Below are positions 54,555-62,786 of a stretch of 64,000 nt of DNA, piece by piece (the stretch's first letter is position 1; each line of letters starts with the position of its first letter). Position numbers and translations under genes: made by a program. Source of the DNA: UBA1952 sp965200035 (GTDB lineage Bacteria; Bacteroidota; Bacteroidia; Chitinophagales; Chitinophagaceae); NCBI GenBank assembly GCA_965200035.1, contig OZ241334.1, positions 558,001 through 622,000 of the forward strand, written 5' to 3'. The notes below the pieces were generated by a model. It was not told the DNA's origin and did no database searches. It saw only the letters and a list, made by a program, of their open reading frames with translations.

Positions 54555-56378
54555 CTATCCGCCCAGTTTCTTCAATGCTTTTGCCATATCTGTCTTTTTG
54601 GTAAGTAGGCCGGCAAACAAATCTCCCTTCTTTTCCAGCCGTTTAAATATGTTAGTGATGTTGAATTGCTCTATGGTCAACCCTTTTTTTACTTCTTTCC
54701 AGTCTAGCGGGGTTGAGATGGGCGCATATGGCTTCGGACGCAGGCTATAAGGCGCGGCTACCGTCTGCCCGATATTGTTCTGCATGAAATCTATATAAAT
54801 ATTGTTGCCCCGTTTTTTGATACCCCGCTCCAGAGAGGTAAATTCAGGTACGAGCGCTTGTGCCTGTGTAGCCAGAATCTCTGCAAAAGCATGGCTCTGC
54901 TCATAAGTGTATTTTGCGCCGAGTGGTACATAAATGTGCAATCCGGTAGAGCCGCTGGTCTTTACGTAAGTGGTGATGCCCGCTTTGTCTGTTATCTCCC
55001 TGATTGCTTTTGCCGTTTCGATCACCTGGTCAAAAGTATTTTTATCCGCAGGATCAAGGTCCAGAATGAGATAATCCGGACATTCTAAACTACTGATGAT
55101 AGAATGCCATGGGTTGATTTCGATACAGCCTAGATTGGCCAGATAGATCAGGGTTGCCTTGTTATTGCAAACGATGTAATCCACCTTTTTATCGGTGCTG
55201 TCAGAATATATGGATCGGGTATCCACCCATTCCGGTGCGTGGTCGCCGGCATCTTTATGGAAAAATCCTTTGTCTGTAATGCCATTGGGATTACGCCTGA
55301 GGGACAATGGCCGGCCTTTGAGGTATTTAAGCATATACTTTGAGATGCCTTCGTAGTAAGCGATGACATCACCCTTAGCATAGCCTTCTTCGGGCCAGAA
55401 TATCTTCTGCGTATTGGTGAGCGGTACGGTATGGCCGCCAATCTTTTTTGAGGAATCCATTTCCTGTTTCTTTTCGGTTTTTGATGCATCTGCCCCGGTC
55501 ACTTCATCTGCAGATTTATCCGTTCTGAGTCCCATATAGACGGGATGGCGGAGAATGCCGCCTTCTGTTCGCTCTGTATATTTTATGTTGGCTACTAATT
55601 TAGGTTCCACCCAGGTAACGGCCGCATTTACCGGAATTTTCTTACCAAAGGGATTGTAATCAATGATTAATGACTGCATCTGATGGTGAAGATCGCTCAG
55701 GATTTTCCCGGTGAATCCGGTACCCGAATGACCAAGATATTGAAGCTTACCATTTTGATACATTCCTAAAATCAATGCGCCGAAATATTTACGTGTGCCT
55801 TTGGGAGCGGTATAGCCACAAATGATGGCTTCATCGGTAAGAATATGCTTGACCTTCAGCCAATCGGGATTTCTGCCGCCTTCCAGATATTGTGAACGAA
55901 TGTTTTTGGCAATCATTCCTTCCATGCCGCTTTTTTGCACGGCTTTAAAAAAATCTTTTCCCTGCCCAATCACATGATCGCAGTAGCGGATAAACGGATT
56001 TTCGGGAAGCAATTTCTGCAGGGCTTCTTTCCGCTCGGTTAACGGCCTGTGCTCATAGGACTTGCCATTGAGTGAAAGCAGATCAAACACATAATAGCAC
56101 AAGGCAGCACTGTTAGAGCCTTTATTCTGTAACAATTGAAATGAAGGCAATCCTTTTTTGTTCAGCGCCACAATTTCACCATCCAGAACGGCATGGATAT
56201 CCAGCTCACTAACAGCTTCAAAAATAGCCGGATACTGATGCTCAAATGATAGTCCGTTGCGCGAATACAGGCGTACATGATGGTCCTCTATCTCAGCTAT
56301 GGCGCGGTAGCCATCCCATTTGATTTCAAAAAGCCAGTCAGGATCATCAAATGCAGCATCGTGCAATTTAGCCAGCAT
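54555..56378 (-). CDS. ligD: LigD ligase-polymerase part (ATP-dependent DNA ligase plus AEP-type primase/polymerase)
   Basis: The 607-residue product covers two LigD modules. The first is the ATP-dependent ligase with the adenylated Lys in FEIKWDGYRA near its start, plus VLDGEIVALN and GMIAKNIRS, followed by an OB-fold. The second is the archaeo-eukaryotic-primase-type polymerase (about 315-600: ILDLDPADKNTFDQV, VKTSGSTGLHIYVPLG, and IYIDFMQNNIGQTVAAPYSLRP). The frame is in fact open back to 56453, and the extra residues (AGKRDWRKTADEIKDNKFAK) look like normal LigD linker. This part was therefore probably joined to the preceding phosphoesterase gene by a -1 change near 56450. It works with Ku in end joining. 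Confidence 0.9.
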   Translation of the reverse strand: MLAKLHDAAFDDPDWLFEIKWDGYRAIAEIEDHHVRLYSRNGLSFEHQYPAIFEAVSELDIHAVLDGEIVALNKKGLPSFQLLQNKGSNSAALCYYVFDLLSLNGKSYEHRPLTERKEALQKLLPENPFIRYCDHVIGQGKDFFKAVQKSGMEGMIAKNIRSQYLEGGRNPDWLKVKHILTDEAIICGYTAPKGTRKYFGALILGMYQNGKLQYLGHSGTGFTGKILSDLHHQMQSLIIDYNPFGKKIPVNAAVTWVEPKLVANIKYTERTEGGILRHPVYMGLRTDKSADEVTGADASKTEKKQEMDSSKKIGGHTVPLTNTQKIFWPEEGYAKGDVIAYYEGISKYMLKYLKGRPLSLRRNPNGITDKGFFHKDAGDHAPEWVDTRSIYSDSTDKKVDYIVCNNKATLIYLANLGCIEINPWHSIISSLECPDYLILDLDPADKNTFDQVIETAKAIREITDKAGITTYVKTSGSTGLHIYVPLGAKYTYEQSHAFAEILATQAQALVPEFTSLERGIKKRGNNIYIDFMQNNIGQTVAAPYSLRPKPYAPISTPLDWKEVKKGLTIEQFNITNIFKRLEKKGDLFAGLLTKKTDMAKALKKLGG

Positions 56379-56410
56379 GGGCTTGATGAATTTTGCGAAC
56401 TTGTTGTCTT

Positions 56411-57070
56411 TTATCTCATCTGCTGTTTTTCGCCAGTCTCGCTTTCCTGCTTTTTAGCGGGGGCACTATTTTTTGCCGGGGCTTTGACCGCCCTGCGTTT
56501 TTCGGTGTAAGCGAGTGAGCTTTTTTTCGCAAAATCCTCGCTTGTATAAGGATCATCCGTAGCGTATTGATCGCGGTGCTTGATGAGCAGCCAGCTTTTT
56601 TGCTCGCGTCCTATTTTTACAAGGGCAAACTCGCCTTTGAGGTGATTGCCGTGCATCCGGAATTTGGCATTGCCGGCAACTATGGCTTTGAAAAAATCCC
56701 CGAACGAAATGACTTCACCGGCTTCATTCACCGGCTCATAAGTGCCGTGGTCCCATACATCTACATGGCCTGCGCCATAATTTCCTTCTGGGATATCGCC
56801 TTCGAAATTGGCATAGGGTAAAGGATGATCTTCTACCTGCATCGCCAGCCTGCGGTCTTTGGGATTCAGGGAAGGACCTTTGGGAACGGCCCAGCTCTTG
56901 AGCACCCCATCCAGCTCCAGCCTGAAATCGTAATGCAAATGTGAGGCATGATGTCGCTGCACGACGAAGATGTGCTCTTTATGCGGCTTTGCAGCCTTGC
57001 CTTCCGGCTCGGAGGTCTTCTTGAAATTCCGCTTCTTGTTGTATTGCTCGAGCATTTCTTTATGTTTCAT
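56411..57070 (-). CDS. LigD 3'-phosphoesterase domain protein
   Basis: The 219-residue protein carries the LigD phosphoesterase domain: FVVQRHHASHLHYDFRLELDGVLKSWAVPKG (His-Asp metal ligands, about 35-65), MQVEDHPLPYANFEGDIPEGNYGAGHVDVWD and a basic FALVKIGREQKSWLLIKHRD. It trims 3' ends before ligation. In most bacteria this domain is fused N-terminally to the ligase and polymerase domains. Here it ends in a Lys/Ala-rich linker and runs out of frame, overlapping the open frame of the ligase by 43 bp. The start ATG lies inside an inverted repeat. Confidence 0.88.
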   Translation of the reverse strand: MKHKEMLEQYNKKRNFKKTSEPEGKAAKPHKEHIFVVQRHHASHLHYDFRLELDGVLKSWAVPKGPSLNPKDRRLAMQVEDHPLPYANFEGDIPEGNYGAGHVDVWDHGTYEPVNEAGEVISFGDFFKAIVAGNAKFRMHGNHLKGEFALVKIGREQKSWLLIKHRDQYATDDPYTSEDFAKKSSLAYTEKRRAVKAPAKNSAPAKKQESETGEKQQMR

Positions 57071-57158
57071 ATTTCATGTTCCATGTTTCATGCCTGAAAA
57101 GAGAAAAATTTTATGTTCCATAAATACATGAAACATGAACACATAGAACATGAAACAT
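57062..57158. repeat. Inverted repeat rich in ATGTTTCATG units between ku and ligD
   Basis: The left arm 57062-57092 and the right arm 57128-57158 are about 31-bp imperfect complements built from ATGTTTCATG/CATGAAACAT units; the loop is about 35 bp. The left arm covers the start codon of the phosphoesterase gene, and the right arm ends 7 bp before the ku stop. It resembles dispersed AT-rich intergenic repeats and may be a miniature element. Confidence 0.6.
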
Positions 57159-57165
57159 CCAAAAA

Positions 57166-57951
57166 TCAGCTGGCTTTTTTCTTTGGTGTTTTTCCTTCGA
57201 GGCTAGCTTTGAGCTGCGCCATCAGGTCTTTGGTGGGCGTTTTCACCATTTTGAATTTTGGCTCTGGTATGGCTTTGCCTTTGGCTTTTAGCTTGATCAG
57301 TTTCATCAGGTCGGCATGATACGTGTCTTTGTACTTGCTTATGGAAAATTTCTTGGCAGTCAGCTGTTCGATCAGCGTTTTGGCCATTTTCAGTTCATTG
57401 GGCTTCACAGCTATATTTCCCGGCAGATCAAGGTCTGCGGTGTCCCTGATTTCTTCCGCAAAGCGCAGGCGCAGCAGTACTAAAGCGTTGCCGATGGTCT
57501 TGAGCGCACACACATGCATTCTTCCCCGCATTACATAAGTGCCGATAGCGAGCTTTCCGGTGCTTTCCAATGCATCCCGCAGCAATGCATAGGCTTTGTC
57601 GCCGCCTTCTCTGGGCGCCAGATAATAGGGGGAATCATAGAACGTTGTGTCGATTTCGTCTTCATCTACAAATTCATCAATTTCGATCACCTGACTTTTC
57701 TTAGGACTGGCTTTTTCAAAGTCTTCTTCATCCAGCACAATGTAGCGGCCATCGAGCTTGTAGCCTTTTACAATATCGCCCCACGCTACTTCTTCGCCGG
57801 TATCTTCATTGATCCGCTGGTATTTTATTTTGGCATTATCATGCTTATCCAGCATATCTAGGTCCAGATTGCTGCTTTCGGTGGCACTGTACATTCCTAC
57901 CGGAATATTGATCAGGCCAAACCCGATGGCCCCACTCCATATAGCTCGCAT
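57166..57951 (-). CDS. ku: Non-homologous end-joining protein Ku
   Basis: 261 residues from the ATG at 57951 (MRAIWSGAIGFGLINIPVGMYSA, the standard bacterial Ku start); the frame also contains an ATG two codons earlier and a spurious extension to 58005. The beta-barrel core (YQRINEDTGEEVAWGDIVKGYKLD, VLDEEDFEKASPKKSQVIEID, IGTYVMRGRMHVCALK) is followed by a Lys-rich tail with ...LKASLEGKTPKKKAS. The homodimer encircles DNA ends and recruits LigD, encoded just downstream on the same strand. Confidence 0.95.
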   Translation of the reverse strand: MRAIWSGAIGFGLINIPVGMYSATESSNLDLDMLDKHDNAKIKYQRINEDTGEEVAWGDIVKGYKLDGRYIVLDEEDFEKASPKKSQVIEIDEFVDEDEIDTTFYDSPYYLAPREGGDKAYALLRDALESTGKLAIGTYVMRGRMHVCALKTIGNALVLLRLRFAEEIRDTADLDLPGNIAVKPNELKMAKTLIEQLTAKKFSISKYKDTYHADLMKLIKLKAKGKAIPEPKFKMVKTPTKDLMAQLKASLEGKTPKKKAS

Positions 57952-58008
57952 AAGCATTTGGTTTCTGTAAAAAGTGAAAAAACTATGCCGTTGAGCATTG
58001 ATCAATTA

Positions 58009-58041
58009 TTGCCGATTAACCAACTTATCCGCTTAATTTTG
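58009..58041 (+). promoter_or_regulatory. Promoter of the TPR gene, near-leaderless
   Basis: TTG (58009-58011) and TAATTTTG (58034-58041), 22 bp apart, fit the Bacteroidota consensus. The -7 box ends only 7 bp before the ATG at 58049, so the transcript should have almost no leader. Confidence 0.5.
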
Positions 58042-58048
58042 CGCCCTT

Positions 58049-58708
58049 ATGAATTTTCGTCGCTTTTTAGTTCTTTACCGCATTCCGCTGGCTGTTGTGC
58101 TTTTTGTGCTGGGTCTTTACCTGGGCATTTCCGGTAACGTTGGTGGTTGGTGGACTGCATGGATCCCGTTGCTTTTTGCTATTGCCTTTGTTGCCGCTTA
58201 TTTCCTGATCGGACCAATGACGCTGATTCAGGGTTATGTAGAGGCCGGCGATATGGAAGGCGCTCAGAAGATGCTGGATAGCGTGAAGTACCCGAACCTG
58301 TTGTATAAGCCGGTTCGCTCGTCTTATTATATGCTCCGCGGCAATCTTTCTACCATGACAGACGATCTGGATAAGGCAGAAGCGGACATTAAGAAAAGCC
58401 TGGAAGCCGGACTGCCGGAAAAAGAATATGAAGGAACTGCGTATTTACAATTGGGAAGCATTGCTTTAAGAAAGGGAAACACCAAGGAGGCTTACGAACA
58501 CCTACGCAAATCAGTAAAAATAGGCCTGCCGGACAAAGACAGCGAGGCAACTGCTTATCTGCAATTATCCGGATTGGAGATGAACCGCCGGAACTTCCGC
58601 GGCGCAAAGCAGTTTTACCAAAAAGCAAAATCCTGCAAGAGCACCAATGCTCAGGTGGTAGAGCAGATCAAGGAGATGTCCGTTTATATCGCCCGTATTC
58701 CGGGGTGA
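58049..58708 (+). CDS. Membrane-anchored tetratricopeptide repeat protein
   Basis: The 219-residue protein has two N-terminal membrane helices (about 9-27 and 33-55) followed by three to four TPR-like repeats (about 60-215), for example EADIKKSLEAGLPEKEYEGTAYLQLGSIALRKGNTKEA and a second similar unit with SEATAYLQLSGLEMNRRNF. TPR repeats bind partner proteins; the partner is unknown. The gene is divergent from ku and convergent with the FucP-like gene. Confidence 0.8.
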   Translation: MNFRRFLVLYRIPLAVVLFVLGLYLGISGNVGGWWTAWIPLLFAIAFVAAYFLIGPMTLIQGYVEAGDMEGAQKMLDSVKYPNLLYKPVRSSYYMLRGNLSTMTDDLDKAEADIKKSLEAGLPEKEYEGTAYLQLGSIALRKGNTKEAYEHLRKSVKIGLPDKDSEATAYLQLSGLEMNRRNFRGAKQFYQKAKSCKSTNAQVVEQIKEMSVYIARIPG

Positions 58709-58729
58709 TGATCCTTATTCTATTAAATA

Positions 58730-60028
58730 TTAAGCCGGATCCACCGGTTGCAATTCAACATTAAAAGAAGCGTCACCCATTCTGTAGCCCTGCATTCCAA
58801 ACCACAGGATATAGAAATAGCACGGAATCATCAACAGGTAGGCATACTGTACACTTTTAATTGCTTCAGATAGCTTACCGTAGAGCGGCGGCAATACGGC
58901 TCCGCCCACGATACCCATAATCAGCAGAGCTGCACCAATTTTTGTGAAACGCCCAAGGCCGGTGATTGCCAGCGGCCATATAGCAGGCCATAGTACTGAA
59001 TTAGAGAAGCCCAGTAACGCAAAGCAGACTACAGCTACCTTACCAGTCGTCAAAATAGATAAGATTACCAGTATAATACTCAGCAACGTAAAGCCGATCA
59101 GCGCTTTTCGTTGGGAAATAACTGAAGGGATGACTGCAATTCCGAAAAGATAGCCAGCCAAAAGTCCGTAGCCGGTATAGGAAGCGAAATTTTTTGCATC
59201 GCTCAGCTGAAAGCCAAGCGCAGTGCCAAATCCCGTAAACGTATCGTAGCTAATAACCTCTACCCCAACATAAAAGAAGATAGCCAGTGCGCCAAACAAC
59301 AGATGCGGGAATTGGAATATGCTGGTCCTGGGCACTGATACGTTGGTATTGCTGCGTTCCTCCTGCTCCCTTATTTCCGGAAGATGTACAAACAATAATG
59401 CTACTCCCAATGCCGCCAGAATCAAAGCAATGATGGTGTAAGGCAAGACTACTTTATGTGCCAGCGCATCGAGCGCTATTGTCTTCTCCGCAGGTACCAT
59501 CCCTTTCAATGAAACCAGCAGATCATCCACATTGCTAAGTGTGATGCTGCCTAATGTATATACGGCCAGGATACCGGCTACTTTATTGCAAATACCCATA
59601 ATACTGATACGCTTTGCCGCACTTTCCATTGGACCAAGAACGGCCACATAAGGATTAGAAGCAGTCTGCAGGAGCGCAAGTCCGGTACCAATAATAAACA
59701 GTCCCGTAAGGAATAAAGGATAGCTGCGGCTATTGGCGGCAGGGATAAACAGAAGAGCGCCCGCAGACATGATAAACAGGCCAAGACTCATTCCTTTTTT
59801 ATATCCGGTTTTGCTGAGGATCACCGAAGAAGGAATAGCCATAATAAAATAAGCAGCAAAAAAAGCGGTGGCTACCAGATAGGCGGCAGACTGGGACAGC
59901 TCACAGGCTATTTTAAGGTAAGGGATAAGCTGGCTATTGGACCATGTAATAAACCCGAAAATAAAAAAAAGGCAGCCGATAAGAAAGAGCGGAAATCCAT
60001 AAGCAGCCTTTGTATTATTTTGTGCCAT
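58730..60028 (-). CDS. FucP/GluP-like sugar:H+ symporter (MFS)
   Basis: 432 residues from ATG 60028 (MAQNNTKAAYGFPL); an upstream ATG at 60073 lies in the intergenic region. It has about twelve membrane helices, with the family opening FFIFGFITWSNSQLIPYLKIACEL and the central TASNPYVAVLGP typical of the fucose/glucose-galactose permease group. It imports a hexose with protons. A ROK-type sugar kinase is divergently transcribed 57 bp away, so the pair probably forms an uptake and phosphorylation unit under a shared control region. Confidence 0.9.
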   Translation of the reverse strand: MAQNNTKAAYGFPLFLIGCLFFIFGFITWSNSQLIPYLKIACELSQSAAYLVATAFFAAYFIMAIPSSVILSKTGYKKGMSLGLFIMSAGALLFIPAANSRSYPLFLTGLFIIGTGLALLQTASNPYVAVLGPMESAAKRISIMGICNKVAGILAVYTLGSITLSNVDDLLVSLKGMVPAEKTIALDALAHKVVLPYTIIALILAALGVALLFVHLPEIREQEERSNTNVSVPRTSIFQFPHLLFGALAIFFYVGVEVISYDTFTGFGTALGFQLSDAKNFASYTGYGLLAGYLFGIAVIPSVISQRKALIGFTLLSIILVILSILTTGKVAVVCFALLGFSNSVLWPAIWPLAITGLGRFTKIGAALLIMGIVGGAVLPPLYGKLSEAIKSVQYAYLLMIPCYFYILWFGMQGYRMGDASFNVELQPVDPA

Positions 60029-60084
60029 GCGTGTCTGATAATAAGAAACGCTAACATACACTAAATAAAGCACTCAGCATAAGT

Positions 60085-61020
60085 ATGCAGAACCTGGCCA
60101 TTGGCATAGATATAGGCGGAACTAACACTTCTATAGGATTAGTGAACAGACGCGGCGAGATCATCGCATATGATCAGGTGAAAACAGCCGGCGAAGCCAC
60201 CATCGGCGGTTTTATTGATAAGCTGAAAGCAGCGCTTACTCCATTAATTGAGCAGGAAGGAATGCAGCACATAGCCGGTATCGGCGTGGGTGCGCCCAAT
60301 GCCAATTTTTATACCGGTGAGATTGCCAATGCAGCCAATCTGCCGTGGAAAGGAATTATTCCTTTTTCGCGGTTAATGTCTGAAGCGCTTGGCCTGAAAA
60401 CAGTGGTCACTAATGATGCAAATGCAGCCACCATCGGGGAAATGACGTATGGTGCGGCAAAAAGCCTGAAAGATTTTATCATGGTCACACTCGGTACTGG
60501 CGTTGGCAGCGGATTCGTAGCTAATGGTGAGCTGATATATGGCCACGACGGCTTTGCAGGCGAGCTGGGACACATAATCTCAGTACGGGATGGACGAAGC
60601 TGCGGCTGCGGACGGAAAGGCTGCCTGGAAACATATTCATCGGCCACCGGCATCGTAAGAACTGCAAAAGAGTGGCTTTCGCAGCGGGATGATGCCACTG
60701 TATTAAGAACACTGCCGGATCTGACAGCCAGAGACATTCACGAAGCGGCCTCAAACGGCGATGCATTTGCGCTGGAGCTTTTTGACTTCACCGGCAAAAT
60801 ACTGGGACAGACACTTGCTGATGTTGTAGCGATTACTTCACCGCAGGCCATTATATTTTTTGGGGGTCTGGCACAGGCGGGCAGGCTTATCCTGGAACCA
60901 ACCCAACGCTATATGGAGGAGAATCTCCTGTTTATCTACCGAAATAAAATCACCTTTTTGGAGTCTGCGCTGCCTGCGGCGGATGCTGCCATTTTGGGCG
61001 CAAGTGCGCTGGCGTGGTAA
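60085..61020 (+). CDS. ROK-family glucokinase/sugar kinase
   Basis: The 311-residue protein opens with the ATP-binding IGIDIGGTNTSIGLVNRRG and has the active-site VVTNDANAATIGEMTYG, the GTGVGSGFVANGELIYG loop, the E-x-G-H motif in AGELGHIISVRDG and the ROK zinc cluster CGCGRKGCLETYSSATG. There is no N-terminal HTH, so it is an enzyme rather than a ROK repressor. It likely phosphorylates glucose, mannose or an N-acetylated hexose taken up by the divergent transporter. Confidence 0.92.
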   Translation: MQNLAIGIDIGGTNTSIGLVNRRGEIIAYDQVKTAGEATIGGFIDKLKAALTPLIEQEGMQHIAGIGVGAPNANFYTGEIANAANLPWKGIIPFSRLMSEALGLKTVVTNDANAATIGEMTYGAAKSLKDFIMVTLGTGVGSGFVANGELIYGHDGFAGELGHIISVRDGRSCGCGRKGCLETYSSATGIVRTAKEWLSQRDDATVLRTLPDLTARDIHEAASNGDAFALELFDFTGKILGQTLADVVAITSPQAIIFFGGLAQAGRLILEPTQRYMEENLLFIYRNKITFLESALPAADAAILGASALAW

Positions 61021-61023
61021 GGC

Positions 61024-61056
61024 AAAAAAATACCCGCAAACAATTGTCTGCGGGTA
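61024..61056 (-). terminator. Bidirectional hairpin, terminator of the DUF6600 gene
   Basis: TACCCGCA (61031-61038) pairs with TGCGGGTA (61049-61056). On the minus strand the stem is followed by TTTTTTT, marking the end of the leftward Gln-rich protein gene. It also lies 10 bp after the convergent kinase stop. Confidence 0.75.
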
Positions 61057-61089
61057 TGAGATTACCGTGATTAGTCCAGAGCGATAATC

Positions 61090-62535
61090 TTATCTTTTAC
61101 GTAAGCCACCTTCGCTTTGCGCAGGACGGCTTTCCTGCCTTGGCTGCTCTACACGCTGCGGCTGCTGCTGCACGCGCTGCACTTCCTGCTGACGCATCTG
61201 CATTTGCTGACTGCGCTGTTGCTCCTGCTGTTGGCGCATCTGTTGTTGTTGAACGCGCTGCTGCTGTATTTGTTGTTGTTGCTGGGCACGCTGCTGATCC
61301 TGTTGCTGGCGCACTTGCTGTTGCTGCTGCTGACGCTGTTGTTGAGTACGCTGTACATCGCGCTGCTGCATCATCTGCTGACGTTGCTGATCCTGCATCT
61401 GTTGCTGCTGGCCGCGCTGCTGATCCTGTTGCACGCGCTGCTGATTCTGCATCTGTACCCGCTGCTGGTCTTGCTGGCTACGCATTTGCTGATCCCTCTG
61501 TATCTGTATGCGCTGCTGATCCTGGCTCTTCATATCAATATTGTTGCGCTGCTGGCCTGCATTATTAATGCGGGGATCATTCTGCTGCACAGGTGGGCGT
61601 CCGTTGAAACCGTTCTGGTTACCGCCTTCTATCCGGCGGGCGCCGCCTTCCTGAATATTTAATTGTGCGTTGCGGAAATTCTGCGGACGCTGTGACTGTG
61701 CGCTCCGATTGCTGCTGCTACCCTGCATCTCTATACGGGGACGGTACATGCTGATACCGCTGCTTCCTACTACTCTTGTACTGCCAGCCTGCTTCATATC
61801 ATTGATGCGAAACACCGGAATGTTATGTCCTGTAGCATGCTCTACATCTGCACGGCGCGGGCCGGCAAAGTAGCGGTATCCATTAGAGCGCTGAGAAACA
61901 TTCACAATGCTTGAGCGGCGCAGGTACTCACTATTATATCTTGGTGCACGCGCATAGTTGTAGAAATTGCTGCTGTACAGATATTGCTGTGGTGCAAATA
62001 CCCACCAGTTCGAAGGTCCGTAATAGCTGTTATTATCCATGTAATAATCCACATCATAGCCGGGACCCATCGGCGCCCATCCGTAATAACCATCATCTAC
62101 CGAGCGCCAGTTTACCCAGGCTGGTCCCCATTCATTGCCGGGTATCCATACCCAACCGTAAGAGCTGTCATACGTCCAGCGGCCATAGTGGAAGGTTGCC
62201 CAGCCCCAATTATAATTAGAGACCCAGGTATTGCCGTATTCTGTCTGTGCCCAATAGCCATTGGTATAATAAGGGCGAAAATCGCGGCTTACATCTGGTA
62301 CCCATACATAGCCGTATTGCGGATCGCTGATCCATTGCCCGTAAGGCGCCAGATCATCATAAAAGTCCTGATAAGAACCGTCATTATTATTATCGCCATT
62401 ATTATCATCGTAGTGGCCGTTATTGTTGTAGCCGTTATCATTATACCCATTGTTGTTATAATTCTGCGCTCCGGCGCTCATAGCAGCAAATACTGTGAGG
62501 CCTACTGCCAAGACGGATTTTTTTAAGGTTTGCAT
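61090..62535 (-). CDS. DUF6600 envelope protein with Gln-rich C-terminal repeats
   Basis: The 481-residue protein has a signal peptide (LKKSVLAVGLTVFAAMSAGAQ) followed by an Asn/Gly/Tyr-rich stretch (about 24-53). A DUF6600 domain comes next, with repeated Trp/Tyr/Pro-rich segments (FYDDLAPYGQWISDPQYGYVW, YGRWTYDSSYGWVWIPGNEWG, about 55-190). An RxxNG-rich middle part is followed by about 150 residues dominated by Gln with Arg, Met and Val (QQRVQQDQQRGQQQQMQ). The protein is exported, probably to the outer membrane or surface. The Gln-rich tail is low-complexity and may aggregate or bind polymers. Function unknown. Confidence 0.85.
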   Translation of the reverse strand: MQTLKKSVLAVGLTVFAAMSAGAQNYNNNGYNDNGYNNNGHYDDNNGDNNNDGSYQDFYDDLAPYGQWISDPQYGYVWVPDVSRDFRPYYTNGYWAQTEYGNTWVSNYNWGWATFHYGRWTYDSSYGWVWIPGNEWGPAWVNWRSVDDGYYGWAPMGPGYDVDYYMDNNSYYGPSNWWVFAPQQYLYSSNFYNYARAPRYNSEYLRRSSIVNVSQRSNGYRYFAGPRRADVEHATGHNIPVFRINDMKQAGSTRVVGSSGISMYRPRIEMQGSSSNRSAQSQRPQNFRNAQLNIQEGGARRIEGGNQNGFNGRPPVQQNDPRINNAGQQRNNIDMKSQDQQRIQIQRDQQMRSQQDQQRVQMQNQQRVQQDQQRGQQQQMQDQQRQQMMQQRDVQRTQQQRQQQQQQVRQQQDQQRAQQQQQIQQQRVQQQQMRQQQEQQRSQQMQMRQQEVQRVQQQPQRVEQPRQESRPAQSEGGLRKR

Positions 62536-62786
62536 GTCTGAAAGTTTAGTTGATGTTGTGCTTATGTGCCGGTTGTTTGTGATGAAGTTATAGATGCAAA
62601 AACAGTTCCACAGTTTAGTGCGCCCTTGTTATTAATTTGCAAATTCGCGCTTATTTATTGACTAATAGACATTTATGATATTTCATTGTTTTTTTTATGA
62701 AATCCAATCAGTAATTCTATTTGCATAATTTATTCTGAAAATAAATGTGCCGCACAAGATATGGGGGAATTGGCGCTAAAAACCCA

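Noticed and set aside
61117..62526. Plus-strand frames of Leu-rich or Ala-rich protein opposite the Gln-rich gene
   Set aside because: They are mirror images of the CAG/CTG-like repeats of the DUF6600 gene, not real membrane proteins.
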